Assembly: GCA_910583525.1 (NCBI GenBank)
Contig: CAJTXL010000012.1
Location: 1 to 64,000, forward strand
DNA from: an uncultured Muribaculaceae bacterium
GTDB taxonomy: Bacteria; Bacteroidota; Bacteroidia; Bacteroidales; Muribaculaceae
Length of the DNA: 64,000 bases
Reading direction: 5' to 3'
Shown here piece by piece: positions 18,182-27,804 of the stretch; position 1 is the first letter of the stretch, and every line of letters begins with the position of its first letter. The translations under genes and the position numbers were made by a program. The notes under the pieces are model-generated. The model did not search any database and was not told where the DNA came from. It worked only from the letters and a program-made list of their open reading frames with translations.

Positions 18182-20473
18182 TTATTTTATTATTATTTTC
18201 TCCGATTTGAGGGCGTTGCCGGTGTTGATGCAAAGCACGTACACTCCGGGTGTAAGCGTAGAGGCATCGATTGTCAGCGATTGTCCTGATGCAGATGCCG
18301 AGAGCATCTGTGCGCCCTGCAGGCTGAATACGGTAGCCTCTATGGCGGTCGCGGCGGGAGCCTCTACTGTGAAGGCATTGCCGTTGCGGTACAGGTTGTA
18401 GGGGGCGTCGGCTGTGCTTACATTGTTGATGCCGGTCATGCCCAGTATCCTGCACAGGCCTTTGAAAGCATTGAGATTGCCCGAAGCACCGTCGTTGTAG
18501 CGTTTTTCCGAGGGCTCGTCAGATGTTTCCTGGGCGATGCGAAGTATGTCGGCCGTCGTAAGCGTCGGGTCGGCCTGCAGCCATACGGCGGCGGTGCCGG
18601 CCATGTATGGCGACGACATCGAAGTGCCGCTCATAAGCGTATAGGCATACTCTTTGCCGTTGACCGTGGTAGAGTAGTAGGTAGCTGCGTCGCGGTTCTC
18701 GTCGCTGAATTGAGGATTGTGGAACAGGTCAGACGACATAGAAGATACAATCCAGCTGCCGGGAGCGTTGATGAGAGGGTGCACGCGGCCGTCGGGAGTG
18801 TGGCCCCAAGAGCTGTAGTACGATGTGGCTCCTATGGTTTCACGGTAGGGGTCGACGGAGCGTACCATACGGTTGGTGTTGTAGGCTCCTACGGTTATCA
18901 CACGGTCGGCTCCGGCGATGGCCGATACGGAACCGTCGCAGTCAGACTCTTTATAGTCGCCGGGCGCACCGCGGAAACTGAAGCCGAAGTAGCTGCCGCC
19001 GGTTGTCGCAGTTGTCGGCATGCCGTAGATATATACTTTTTGGCCCGGCTGTCCTTCAATGCGAAGCGACATCCAGTATTTGCTGCCATTTTCATACGAG
19101 GTTGCGCCGAGGCTCATGGTTACTTCTGCCAGGAAACGGTTGTTGGCGGCATAGACACTCGTTGCGCCTCCTATGTAGCTGGAGGGGTAGTAGACCTCGT
19201 TGAACTTCGCCATGTCGGTCTTGATGTCATCGTAGGGAATGCCGAGATTAGCGGTCGGTGCTACAAAGCCGGTGCCGTTTACAGGCAGGGTGTACGAGTC
19301 TACTACTTTAGGAGCTTCGTCGGAGTTTGTCGCATCGGGCATTTCTAATAGGTCGAGTCTTATTTTCAAGGGTGTGGCGTCGCTGCCCCAAATTTGGAAT
19401 GAGCCGATAGACTGAGGATACGGCATCAGAGGCGAAGCCACGGCGGAGGTATAGGCCGAGTTGGCGAGAACGGTTTTGAGGGGCGTTCCTTCAGGTCCGA
19501 AGTCGTGGTATAGGAATACCGGGTAGTTGCCTTCGTTGCCGGCAGATACGCATACTGTCACGCCTTCTTCGGCGGCCATGCTGTTGAGCGCGGCCGGAAA
19601 CTCGTCGGTGCCGTCGTGGGGGCCGTTGTTGCTGCCCATCGAAATGTTGATTACGCAGGGACGGCCTTCGCTTTTGGCGTAATTGATGATAGAACGCACG
19701 CCTTTAATCAGGTGTGCGTTGTCGGCAAACCCGCACGAAACGGCTATGTCGGCTTCGGGAGCTGCGCCGCGGAAGTCGGGTGCGTTTTCAAGATTCGGGT
19801 TGTAGTATGAACCTGCGGCGATGCCCATGGTGTGGGTGCCGTGCGAATCGGCGGCATTGTCGGTGGTGAACTTTGCGATTTTTTCAGGCGTGTCGGCCGT
19901 GACGGTGAGCTGGGCCTTGCCGTCGACAACGTGTTTCCATGCACGTTTCACGCGGTGTTCGCCTTTGTCATTGAGAAAGTTGATGTGGTGTATGTCGACA
20001 GCGGCATCAACCAGTCCGACAATTATGCCTTTGCCGGTATATGCCTGTTTGAGGGGAGCTGCACCGCTGTTGATTTTGTCGAGGCCGAGAGTGATGCGGC
20101 TCACGTCTTCGCCCCAGATGCGGTTGTCGCGGTCGTGTAGCTGCATCATTTTGGGTAGTGAAACCGTGACCACACCATCTGTGGCGGCAAGGGCACTTGC
20201 CGCTTCTGCGGTGGTTCGGACAATCACGATGTCGCCTTCACGTTGTTCTATGGTTGCACCGGCGGCTTCGAGACGGGCCACGGTGGCATCGTCAGAAACG
20301 CGCATGAATACGGAAATAGGCGTCTCGATGCCTTTGCCGATGTTGAGCGCCGGAGCTTTCGCTGCGGTCGATGTCTGCATCTTTTGCAGTTCAATGGCAT
20401 CGAGCAGCCCGAAAGTGGCTTGTGCCGATGCCATGGTTGGGATAATAAGTGAAAGGAGTAAATACTTTTTCAT
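18182..20473 (-). CDS. T9SS-exported subtilisin-like (S8) serine protease
   Basis: Secreted protease of 763 residues with the S8 triad visible: Asp156 (VGLVDAAVD), His211 (DSHGTHTMGIAAG) and Ser618 (SGTSMSSPYMAGTAA). The oxyanion-hole segment SMGSNNG lies between them. The signal peptide is MKKYLLLSLIIPTMASAQA. A propeptide-like domain occupies roughly residues 45-110 (ISVFMRVSDDATVARLEAAG). An insertion separates the His and Ser blocks. The C-terminal domain fits a T9SS type A tail (ATVFSLQGAQML, then PGVYVLCIN). It is first in a two-gene minus-strand unit with the 14521-18159 gene. The substrate is unknown; it may process surface proteins. Confidence 0.9.
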   Translation of the reverse strand: MKKYLLLSLIIPTMASAQATFGLLDAIELQKMQTSTAAKAPALNIGKGIETPISVFMRVSDDATVARLEAAGATIEQREGDIVIVRTTAEAASALAATDGVVTVSLPKMMQLHDRDNRIWGEDVSRITLGLDKINSGAAPLKQAYTGKGIIVGLVDAAVDIHHINFLNDKGEHRVKRAWKHVVDGKAQLTVTADTPEKIAKFTTDNAADSHGTHTMGIAAGSYYNPNLENAPDFRGAAPEADIAVSCGFADNAHLIKGVRSIINYAKSEGRPCVINISMGSNNGPHDGTDEFPAALNSMAAEEGVTVCVSAGNEGNYPVFLYHDFGPEGTPLKTVLANSAYTSAVASPLMPYPQSIGSFQIWGSDATPLKIRLDLLEMPDATNSDEAPKVVDSYTLPVNGTGFVAPTANLGIPYDDIKTDMAKFNEVYYPSSYIGGATSVYAANNRFLAEVTMSLGATSYENGSKYWMSLRIEGQPGQKVYIYGMPTTATTGGSYFGFSFRGAPGDYKESDCDGSVSAIAGADRVITVGAYNTNRMVRSVDPYRETIGATSYYSSWGHTPDGRVHPLINAPGSWIVSSMSSDLFHNPQFSDENRDAATYYSTTVNGKEYAYTLMSGTSMSSPYMAGTAAVWLQADPTLTTADILRIAQETSDEPSEKRYNDGASGNLNAFKGLCRILGMTGINNVSTADAPYNLYRNGNAFTVEAPAATAIEATVFSLQGAQMLSASASGQSLTIDASTLTPGVYVLCINTGNALKSEKIIIK

Positions 20474-20593
20474 TCAAAAAATATATATAAAGAATGATTG
20501 GGGTAAAGATTGTACCGTTTTGCGGAACTTTTGAAACATAATTTCAATAAGGTGGCTATGTGCTGTCAAAGCATGATGCTGCCTTTTGAGTGA

Positions 20594-20601
20594 CAAAGTT
20601 A
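20594..20601 (-). promoter_or_regulatory. Possible -7 element for the protease operon
   Basis: On the minus strand the sequence reads TAACTTTG, a match to TAnnTTTG, 121 bases above the protease start. No TTG lies at the expected 19-base spacing, so the -33 element is weak or the site is wrong. The rest of 20474-20760 is an AT-rich divergent intergenic region with no other feature I can support. Confidence 0.4.
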
Positions 20602-20720
20602 CGCAATTGTTTACAATCTCCGCGGTAATTAACAGTTTGGCGCGTGTATTTTGCCATTATTAACATATTGCGTGTCTCTGTTTGTCGAGCTCAAATAAAT
20701 TCTTACTCAAAAGAATTTCG

Positions 20721-20728
20721 TACTTTTG
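20721..20728 (+). promoter_or_regulatory. -7 promoter element for the porE-like operon
   Basis: TACTTTTG matches the Bacteroidetes -7 consensus and lies 32 bases before the ATG at 20761. The -33 region at the expected spacing is poor. The next three genes overlap or abut the first, so this may drive 20761-27585. Confidence 0.55.
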
Positions 20729-20760
20729 CAATATGCAACGTTTCGTGGCGTTTTTATGAT

Positions 20761-22734
20761 ATGAAAATCGCAAGAATTATTTTGTCCTTTATATTGGCGG
20801 CCACCTTTTTGTCGCTTGGTTCGTGCCGTGGTGCAAAACTGTCGGTAGCCGACGAGCAGATGGCGCGCGGCGAGTACTACGATGCTTCGCGCACATACCG
20901 TAAAGTCTACAATAAGCTCACCAAGCGCGAAGAACGTCCTTTGCGCGGCGAAGTGGCATTCAAGATGGCCGAGTGCCATCGGCGCCTCAACCAGTATGCA
21001 AGGGCTTCCGCGGCTTATCAGAATGCCGCCAGATACGGCTACCCGGACTCTACGGTGTTTCTGCGTATAGGGCAGATGCAGGCAGCCGAGGGCAAATACG
21101 CCCCGGCTGTAAAGGCGTTTGAAGAATACCTCACGTGGAAACCAGGCGACATCTTGGCGCAGAACGGTCTCGTAGGGGCGCGTATGGGCTTGGAAAAGAA
21201 AGGGCTGACACGTTATGTGGTGAAAAACGCCAAGCTCTTCAACTCCAGGCGCTCCGACTATTCGCCCATGTATCTCGACGGCTCTTTGGAGCAGATATAC
21301 TTTACCTCGACCAACGAAAAAGTCACTGGCGACCGCAAAAGTGAAATTACGGGCATGAAAAAGGGCGACATATGGTTTTCGGCAAAAAACGAAAAAGGCG
21401 AGTGGAAACGCCCCGAACCCGTAGAGGGCGAACTGAACACCGAAGTCGACGAAGGTTCTGTGGCTTTTTCGCCCGACGGCTCTACCATGTACCTAAGCCG
21501 CGCACGGCGTGAGCCGAACGCCAACACCGGCGTCGAAATATACACCTCGCAGCGCTCCGACGCCAAATGGAGCGCCCCTGTGAAATTCGAGATAACATCC
21601 GACACAATTTCAAGCTACGCCCATCCTGCTGTGTCTCCCGACGGCCAATGGCTTTATTTCACCTCTGACATGCCCGGCGGTCAAGGCGGACGCGACATTT
21701 GGCGCATAAACCTCAAAGAACGCCAGGGTTCGCTTGAAAATCTCGGAGAGTGGATTAACACCCCCGGCGACGAGATGTTCCCCACATTCCGTTCCGATTC
21801 GGTGTTCTATTTCGCGTCGAACGGCCATCCCGGCTACGGCGGCCTCGACATTTTCCGTGCCGAAATGACGCGTTCGGGCGGTTGGACCGTCACCAACATG
21901 GGTTTGCCCGTAAACTCCTCGGCCGATGACTTCGGAATAACTTTCGGCGAAGGCGAAAGCGGCTTTTTCAGCTCGAACCGCACCGACAACCGAGGCTTCG
22001 ACCATATTTATTCATTTGAACTGCCCGAACTGAAAATCCTTATTTCAGGATGGGTGCTCGACAAAGACGAAGAACCTGTGCCCAATGCCGTTATCCGCAT
22101 TGTGGGCAACGACGGCTCAAATCAGAAACAGGTGGCGCGCAACGACGGCTCCTTCTCCTTTCCGCTCGACAGGGGCGTAAGCTATGTGATGCTTGCCGGT
22201 GCGAAGGGATACCTCAATGCCAAGCAAGAGTTTACAAGCGACATAGCCGAAGAAGATGCCGAGTATGGCGTCGATTTTATTCTTGCGTCTGTCACCAAGC
22301 CTGTGGTTATCGACAATATCTTCTATGATTTCGACAAAGCCACCCTGCGCCCCGAATCTAAAGAGGCGCTCGACGAAATGGCGCGCATTTTGCGCGACAA
22401 TCCCAACGTGACCATCGAGATGGCATCGCACACCGACCGCAAAGGCTCCGAAGAGTACAACATCGATTTGTCGAGCCGGCGCGCACGTTCGGTGATAGAC
22501 TACCTTATTTCTGTAGGAATAGCGCCAGAGCGTCTGCAGAGCCAAGGCTACGGAAAGTCGCGCCCCAAGACCATCACCAAGAAGCTCGCCCGAGAATATC
22601 CGCAATTCAAAGAAGGAGATGTCCTTACCGAAGAATATGTCCTTGCGCTCCCCGAGGCCGACCAAGAAGTAGCCGACCAAATCAACCGCCGCACCGAATT
22701 CCAGGTGCTGTCGCTCGACTATCAGATGTATTGA
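20761..22734 (+). CDS. porE: PorE-like T9SS lipoprotein (TPR, beta-propeller, CRD and OmpA domains)
   Basis: Outer-membrane lipoprotein of 657 residues with the domain order known for Porphyromonas PorE. Signal peptide and lipobox FLSLGSC come first. TPR-like helices follow at ~25-140 (QMARGEYYDASRTYRKVYN), then WD40-like PD40 propeller repeats at ~150-410 (FSPDGSTMYLSR; VSPDGQWLYFTSD). A carboxypeptidase-regulatory-like fold lies at ~424-505 (GWVLDKDEEPVPNAVIRIV). An OmpA/peptidoglycan-binding domain lies at ~515-657 (YDFDKATLRPESKEALDEM; SHTDRKGSEEYN; LSSRRA). Known PorE links the T9SS machine to peptidoglycan; that role here is inferred from the domains. I chose ATG 20761 over 20644 because it gives the lipoprotein signal. 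T9SS cargo genes lie directly on the left. Confidence 0.85.
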   Translation: MKIARIILSFILAATFLSLGSCRGAKLSVADEQMARGEYYDASRTYRKVYNKLTKREERPLRGEVAFKMAECHRRLNQYARASAAYQNAARYGYPDSTVFLRIGQMQAAEGKYAPAVKAFEEYLTWKPGDILAQNGLVGARMGLEKKGLTRYVVKNAKLFNSRRSDYSPMYLDGSLEQIYFTSTNEKVTGDRKSEITGMKKGDIWFSAKNEKGEWKRPEPVEGELNTEVDEGSVAFSPDGSTMYLSRARREPNANTGVEIYTSQRSDAKWSAPVKFEITSDTISSYAHPAVSPDGQWLYFTSDMPGGQGGRDIWRINLKERQGSLENLGEWINTPGDEMFPTFRSDSVFYFASNGHPGYGGLDIFRAEMTRSGGWTVTNMGLPVNSSADDFGITFGEGESGFFSSNRTDNRGFDHIYSFELPELKILISGWVLDKDEEPVPNAVIRIVGNDGSNQKQVARNDGSFSFPLDRGVSYVMLAGAKGYLNAKQEFTSDIAEEDAEYGVDFILASVTKPVVIDNIFYDFDKATLRPESKEALDEMARILRDNPNVTIEMASHTDRKGSEEYNIDLSSRRARSVIDYLISVGIAPERLQSQGYGKSRPKTITKKLAREYPQFKEGDVLTEEYVLALPEADQEVADQINRRTEFQVLSLDYQMY

Positions 22735-22739
22735 ACGTC

Positions 22740-23600
22740 ATGCGCTTCCGCACTGAAATAGAAATCCGGCCTTCCGATTGGGGCATCAGCCACACGACGC
22801 CGTTGGTGATGCTCGGCTCCTGTTTTACCGATGAAGTCGGGGCGCGTCTCGAAGCCGACGGTTTCGACGTTCTCCGAAACCCGTTCGGACCGCTCTACAA
22901 CCCTTTGTCACTCGTTCGCTGCCTGACTCGTGCCACCGCACTCGACTCTTACGGTATTGAAGATCTCGTAGAGGGCCCACGTGGCTTTCATTGCCTCGAC
23001 TATGCTTCGCGCTACAGCGGCCCCGATGCAGATGCCTTGCTCCGTGAAATAAACGCCACGCAGAAGTCGCTGCACGACGCCTTGCTCCGCAAGCCGGTAG
23101 TGGTGCTTACGCTCGGCTCGGCATTTGTCTACGCCATGGTCGAGAATGGGCGCGTTGTCGGTAACTGCCATAAGTTCCCAGCCGACAGGTTTGCGAGGCG
23201 CCTTGCCTCTGTCGAAGAACTTTGCGCCGCGCTCGACGGCGCGGCCCGGTCGCTTGTCGAACTTGGAGTGGAGCACATCATTGTCACCGTCAGCCCCATA
23301 AGGCATCTTGCCGACGGGCTTCACGGCAACACATTGAGCAAAAGCACGCTGCAGCTTGCTTCGGCCATGCTTGAAGAGCGTTGCGGCGGTGTCGCGGCGT
23401 ATTTCCCGTCATACGAAATAATGCTCGACGACTTGCGCGACTACCGTTTCTATGCGTCAGACATGAAACACCCGTCAGAAGTCGCCGTCGATTACATTTA
23501 CGAAAAATTTTCGGATACTTTTTTCAGTCGGCAGACCCGGGCCGAGGCCATAGAGGCCCGTAAACGCCATCTTGCTGCCTGCCATCGCCAAATTCTATGA
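22740..23600 (+). CDS. GSCFA-domain protein
   Basis: A 286-residue protein opening with the family motif LGSCFTDEVG, from which the GSCFA name derives. The family is SGNH-hydrolase-like: the GSCF serine would be the nucleophile. Further conserved points visible are LTLGSAFVY and TVSPIRH, and the late DMKHPSEVAVDYI. The substrate is not known to me. I chose ATG 22740, 5 bases after the porE stop; a TTG at 22731 would overlap that stop. Its last bases overlap the murF-alr start as ATGA. The location between a peptidoglycan-binding T9SS protein and a wall-synthesis enzyme fits an envelope role, but that is inference. Confidence 0.85.
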   Translation: MRFRTEIEIRPSDWGISHTTPLVMLGSCFTDEVGARLEADGFDVLRNPFGPLYNPLSLVRCLTRATALDSYGIEDLVEGPRGFHCLDYASRYSGPDADALLREINATQKSLHDALLRKPVVVLTLGSAFVYAMVENGRVVGNCHKFPADRFARRLASVEELCAALDGAARSLVELGVEHIIVTVSPIRHLADGLHGNTLSKSTLQLASAMLEERCGGVAAYFPSYEIMLDDLRDYRFYASDMKHPSEVAVDYIYEKFSDTFFSRQTRAEAIEARKRHLAACHRQIL

Positions 23601-25912
23601 ATAACAGCGACATTTCAGAAATAATAAACGGCTACAGCCATCTAATTGTCGACAGCCGTGCTGTCTACGACCCTTGCAACACGATTTTCGCGGCAATCCG
23701 CACTGACGTCGGCGACGGGCACCGCTATGTGCGCGGCCTTTACGGGCAGGGCGTAAAGGCTTTTATCGTTGAATATATACCCGAAGATTGCCGCGACATC
23801 GACGTCCGTTTTTTTGTCGTCGACGATGTGCAGGCCGCACTCGGTGAAATAGCATATGCGCGCATCCGTGGAAACGAAGGCGGCATAGTCGTCACCGGCA
23901 GCTGCGGCAAGACAACTATGAAAGAACTGCTTTACCGCGCATTGCTCCCGTATGCCGATGTGCGTTGCAGTCCGCGAAGCTGGAACTCGGGCATCGGCTT
24001 GCCATTGGCTATCTGGGATATGACCTCAGGCACGAAAAAGGCCGACCGGTTTATAACCGAGGCCGGTATCGACGCCCCGGGACAGGCCGATTTCATCCGC
24101 TCTGTAATAGCCAATTCGCATCATATCGGAGTGCTTACGCCAATAACCGGCGAGCACGACGAGGCCTTCATATCACATGCCGACAAAGTGCGCGAGAAAC
24201 TTGCCATACTCTCGGCTTGCCGCACCGTGGTTTACGATGCTTCTGACCCCGGCACAGATGTGCTTGTGAAAGAGTGGCACGACCAATGGCTGAAGGCAGG
24301 ACGGCAGATAGCGCTCGTCCCTGTCGTGCGTGGCGGTTTCGTATCCATTTATCATGCCATTGCCGATAGGGTGCTCGACATTCTCGGTTTTTCCCCTGAG
24401 CAGCGCCTTCATGTGCCGTCCTTGCCGCTTGCCGACAAAAGACGCGAGATTTCGGCAGGCAATTTCGGCAACATAATAGTCCGCGACCGTTTTACGGCCG
24501 ATTTGCGTTCGCTGCGCGACGCGCTCGACTTCATGCGTCGCCATGCCACGCCGACGCATCCGCGTGTACTCGCCTTAGGGCGTCTTCTTGCGCCTAAAGA
24601 TGCCGACCCCGACGAAATCAGAGCAGAAGCCAAACATATGGCCGCACAATTCGGGGTGGATGTGCTCGATATCGACCGTGCCGCTCCCGACCTGCTTGTC
24701 CGCTACCATCGTGGCGAACTCCTGCGTGACCGTCAGGTGCTCGTTTTCGGAGAACCCGACAAGCCGCTCGTCGATTTTGCCGAAGCTCTCGAGAGCGCAG
24801 GGCACGACACCACGCTCGAAGTCGACCTCGACGCAATCGTCCACAACTACAACCATTACCGCAGCCTTGTGTCTCCCGGAACCGGCATAATAGCCATGGT
24901 GAAAGCCTCGGCATACGGCATGGGTGCTGTCGAAATAGGCAAAATACTGCAAAGCCACGGAGCTGCCGCCCTTGCAGTGGCCGTAATAGAGGAGGGCATA
25001 GCACTCCGCGAAGCCGGAATATCGATGCCGGTAATGGTGCTCAACCCGGTCACGAACCGCTATCCGGCATTGTTTTCGCACCGTCTCGAGCCGGCACTGT
25101 TCTCTATTGACGAACTCGACCGTCTGATAGAAGAGGCCGGTAAGGCCGGTGTCAAAGAATACCCTGTGCACGTAAAGCTCGACACCGGCATGCACCGTGT
25201 GGGTTTCCTTGCCGCAGACCTCGACGCCATTGCCGCACGCATTGCCGCAACCGACGCCGTCAGGGTAAAATCTGTGTTCTCGCACCTTGCCACTGCCGAT
25301 TGTCTTGATATGGACGAATACACCGAGGTCCAGCTCGAATCGTTCCGGTGCATGACCGATGCCCTGCGCGAAAAACTTGGCTACTCGTTCTGCCGGCATA
25401 TACTCAACACCGCCGGGATGATGCGTTTTGCCTCTTGCGGCAATTACGAGATGGCGCGTCTCGGCATCGGCCTTTATGGCATATCGCCGTACGAAGGCAG
25501 CGACGGCGATGCCCTCAAGCCTGTGGCTGCTTTCCGCTCGCACATAATATCGCTCAAGCATTGGCCGGCAGGCACTCCTGTCGGATACGGCTGCAAAGGC
25601 CGTACGGTCGAGGCAGACTCTATCGTCGCCACGGTGCCAGTGGGCTATGCCGACGGAGTGAACCGCCGTCTCGGCGGCGGACGCGCCTCGTTTGTCGTAA
25701 AAGGCGTAGAATGCCCGACTATCGGCAACATCTGCATGGACTTGTGCATGGTCGATGTCAGCGCAGTGCCCGATGTGGCCGTAGGCGACGCGGTAGAAAT
25801 CTTCGGCCCTTCGATGCCGGTCGGACGGCTTGCCGAGACGCTCGGCACCATTCCCTACGAGGTTCTCACCTCGGTGTCGCCGAGGGTAAAACGCGTATAT
25901 GTGAGAAAATGA
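23597..25912 (+). CDS. Bifunctional MurF ligase-alanine racemase
   Basis: A 771-residue fusion typical of Bacteroidetes. Residues 1-~395 are Mur-ligase-like: UDP-MurNAc-tripeptide:D-Ala-D-Ala ligase with P-loop VTGSCGKTTMKE near residue 103. Residues ~404-771 are a fold-III PLP alanine racemase that makes D-Ala from L-Ala. PLP lysine 436 is in AMVKASAYGMG, catalytic Tyr664 is in VGYGCKGR, and VPVGYADG and GNICMDLCMVDV follow. One chain thus makes and uses D-Ala for cytoplasmic peptidoglycan precursors. The P-loop has GSCGKTT and not the commoner GSxGKTS/T spacing. Its ATG overlaps the upstream stop, and its stop overlaps the next ATG. Confidence 0.93.
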   Translation: MNNSDISEIINGYSHLIVDSRAVYDPCNTIFAAIRTDVGDGHRYVRGLYGQGVKAFIVEYIPEDCRDIDVRFFVVDDVQAALGEIAYARIRGNEGGIVVTGSCGKTTMKELLYRALLPYADVRCSPRSWNSGIGLPLAIWDMTSGTKKADRFITEAGIDAPGQADFIRSVIANSHHIGVLTPITGEHDEAFISHADKVREKLAILSACRTVVYDASDPGTDVLVKEWHDQWLKAGRQIALVPVVRGGFVSIYHAIADRVLDILGFSPEQRLHVPSLPLADKRREISAGNFGNIIVRDRFTADLRSLRDALDFMRRHATPTHPRVLALGRLLAPKDADPDEIRAEAKHMAAQFGVDVLDIDRAAPDLLVRYHRGELLRDRQVLVFGEPDKPLVDFAEALESAGHDTTLEVDLDAIVHNYNHYRSLVSPGTGIIAMVKASAYGMGAVEIGKILQSHGAAALAVAVIEEGIALREAGISMPVMVLNPVTNRYPALFSHRLEPALFSIDELDRLIEEAGKAGVKEYPVHVKLDTGMHRVGFLAADLDAIAARIAATDAVRVKSVFSHLATADCLDMDEYTEVQLESFRCMTDALREKLGYSFCRHILNTAGMMRFASCGNYEMARLGIGLYGISPYEGSDGDALKPVAAFRSHIISLKHWPAGTPVGYGCKGRTVEADSIVATVPVGYADGVNRRLGGGRASFVVKGVECPTIGNICMDLCMVDVSAVPDVAVGDAVEIFGPSMPVGRLAETLGTIPYEVLTSVSPRVKRVYVRK

Positions 25913-27585
25913 GTTCCAAAAACCTGATATATATATATTGCGTACTTATCGTACTCTGCGCATGCCTTGCATTTCCGCTCAGAGCCGAGCGGCAGAGAGC
26001 CTGCGCCGTCGACTCTGCGCTCGTCGCCCTCGACATTGAAATAGGCCGAGCCGGTGAATATCGAGCCCGGAAAGAAAACAAGATAAGCATGCTGCGTAAT
26101 ATGTTGGTGCGCTCCCGGTCGGCAAAGGAGCGCTTCATGCTGAGTCACTCCCTTTACGACGAGTATCGTTTCTACCAATCCGATTCGGCCTATGTCTATG
26201 CCCGTGCCATGGCTGATGAAGCGGCTCGAAGCGGCGACCAGATAGAGGAAAATTCCGCCCGTATAGCCTTGATGGAGTGTTATACTACCGTTGGCCTTTT
26301 CAAAGAAGCTGCCGAGCAGTTGGCCGAAATCGACAAGAGCCTTCTTCCTCGCGAGGATGTGCCGGAGTTCCTCGACATATGCTGTAAACTCTATCAGAAC
26401 ATGGAATCGTATGTCGGTAATTGGAAACCCCTGAACACTGTCTATCATGATTTGAGGAGAGATGTATACCGGGAAATCGACACGATAGTGCCTCCTGATA
26501 TGTTTATCCATGCCACATCCCGTATCGAGCGTGAGCGCATGGACAACGAACCTTTGGAGAAAAGCATTGCCGGACGTTTGGCAATATGCAATATGACCGA
26601 TGCCACCGACCATCAGCAGGCCGTGAATGCTTCGCTGTTGGGTGCATATTACCGCGTGTGCGGTGATACCGACAAAGCAATCTACTGGTTGGCGATGTCG
26701 GCCATTTTCGACATACGTTCATGTACACGCGAAACTACGGCGGCAAAAGACTTGGCATGGGAAATGTATCTAAGGGGCGACCTGCATCGCGCGAACCGCT
26801 ACATACACCTGGCTCTTGACGATGCCAATTTCTACGGCTCGCGCATACGCAGCATAGAGATAAACTCAATGATGCCGACCATCGAAAGCAGCCGTTACAT
26901 GGTGTTGAGCAATCAGAGGCTGCTGCTCATATTCGTGGTGGCGACAGTCGTGTGCCTGTTGCTGTTGAGTCTCTATCTTTTCATAAAACTCAAAAAACGC
27001 AACAGAAGGCTTAACGAGTCGCACCTTGAAATACGGCAAAAATCACAGGAACTGGAAGACGCCAATGCCAACTTACAGCATCTCAACGCCAATTTAAGCG
27101 ACCTTAACGGCTTGCTTAAAGAAGCCAACGAAATCAAAGACCAATATATAATACAGTCGCTCTACGGCAATTCAGACTTTGTCGGCGACGTGGAGGGTAA
27201 AGTACGCGTGGCCGTCGCGAAAATAAAGTCGGGACATGCCGACAAAGCCCTTAAACCACTTTCGGAAATCGGAATCAAGCGCGAGCGCGAACGTATGTTC
27301 AACTCATTCGACAGCGCATTTCTGAAGCTGTTCCCCAACTTTATAGATGAGTTCAATAAATTATTTCCGCCTGAACACCGAATCCTTACACAAGGCGAGA
27401 CTCTTCCTACCGAAATACGCATTTTCGCCCTTATGCGGCTCGGCATCAGCAATCCGTCGGAAGTGGCGAACTATCTGAATTTGTCGGTAAATACCGTGTA
27501 CGTCTATAAAACAAAAATAAAGTCGCGCTCGGCTGTTGACAAGGACGATTTTGACAGCCTTGTAATGTCCATTCCCAAACCGTAG
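25909..27585 (+). CDS. DUF6377-type membrane regulator with C-terminal HTH
   Basis: A 558-residue putative sensor-regulator. It has an N-terminal signal or anchor (LIYIYCVLIVLCACLAFPL) and a TPR-like helical extracytoplasmic region (~25-335). One membrane helix lies at ~339-362 (LLLIFVVATVVCLLLLSLYLF), then a coiled coil rich in LNANLSDLNG repeats. The C-terminal ~150 residues end in a LuxR-like helix-turn-helix (TEIRIFALMRLGISNPSEVANYLNLSVNTVYVYKTKIKS). This layout fits the DUF6377 family that often accompanies SusC/SusD loci. The start 25909 overlaps the murF-alr stop (ATGA); the longer frame from 25348 lies inside that gene. It ends 292 bases before susC, so it is the obvious PUL regulator, sensing an unknown ligand outside the inner membrane. 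Confidence 0.75.
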   Translation: MSSKNLIYIYCVLIVLCACLAFPLRAERQRACAVDSALVALDIEIGRAGEYRARKENKISMLRNMLVRSRSAKERFMLSHSLYDEYRFYQSDSAYVYARAMADEAARSGDQIEENSARIALMECYTTVGLFKEAAEQLAEIDKSLLPREDVPEFLDICCKLYQNMESYVGNWKPLNTVYHDLRRDVYREIDTIVPPDMFIHATSRIERERMDNEPLEKSIAGRLAICNMTDATDHQQAVNASLLGAYYRVCGDTDKAIYWLAMSAIFDIRSCTRETTAAKDLAWEMYLRGDLHRANRYIHLALDDANFYGSRIRSIEINSMMPTIESSRYMVLSNQRLLLIFVVATVVCLLLLSLYLFIKLKKRNRRLNESHLEIRQKSQELEDANANLQHLNANLSDLNGLLKEANEIKDQYIIQSLYGNSDFVGDVEGKVRVAVAKIKSGHADKALKPLSEIGIKRERERMFNSFDSAFLKLFPNFIDEFNKLFPPEHRILTQGETLPTEIRIFALMRLGISNPSEVANYLNLSVNTVYVYKTKIKSRSAVDKDDFDSLVMSIPKP

Positions 27586-27709
27586 CTCCAGCGCCCAGCC
27601 TCTTGCAGGTTTCTCAAATCTGCCGTTTTTCTATAATCACACTATCATTTTGGCCCGATGTCGCCTCTTAATTCCGAGGTGGCAAAACCTTAATTTGCAT
27701 ACGTTAAAA

Positions 27710-27719
27710 TTTGCGCAAA
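27710..27719. promoter_or_regulatory. Perfect palindrome upstream of the PUL promoter, possible operator
   Basis: TTTGCGCAAA is a 10-base perfect palindrome about 56 bases before the -33 element of susC. It lies in an AT-rich stretch (27690-27775) that looks regulatory. Binding by the adjacent HTH regulator is only a guess. Nothing else in 27586-27877 apart from the promoter is supported. Confidence 0.3.
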
Positions 27720-27774
27720 GTGCTTATATTCAAAAATTTCATACATTAATTATCTTAAAATCGGGTGTAACGTA

Positions 27775-27804
27775 TTGACAAGACTGTGGCAGGTGCTAAT
27801 TTTG
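27775..27804 (+). promoter_or_regulatory. Bacteroidetes-type promoter for the PUL
   Basis: TTG at 27775-27777, exactly 19 bases, then TAATTTTG at 27797-27804. This is a full consensus match and gives a leader of about 67 bases before the susC ATG at 27878. Confidence 0.8.

Noticed and set aside
24575..25561. Minus-strand ORF of 328 codons over murF-alr
   Set aside because: Shadow of the alanine racemase part of the fusion.
25348..25908. N-terminal extension of the DUF6377 gene
   Set aside because: It lies within the alr coding region, and the residues are Arg/Cys-rich nonsense. The ATG at 25909 gives a membrane anchor and the usual ATGA overlap.
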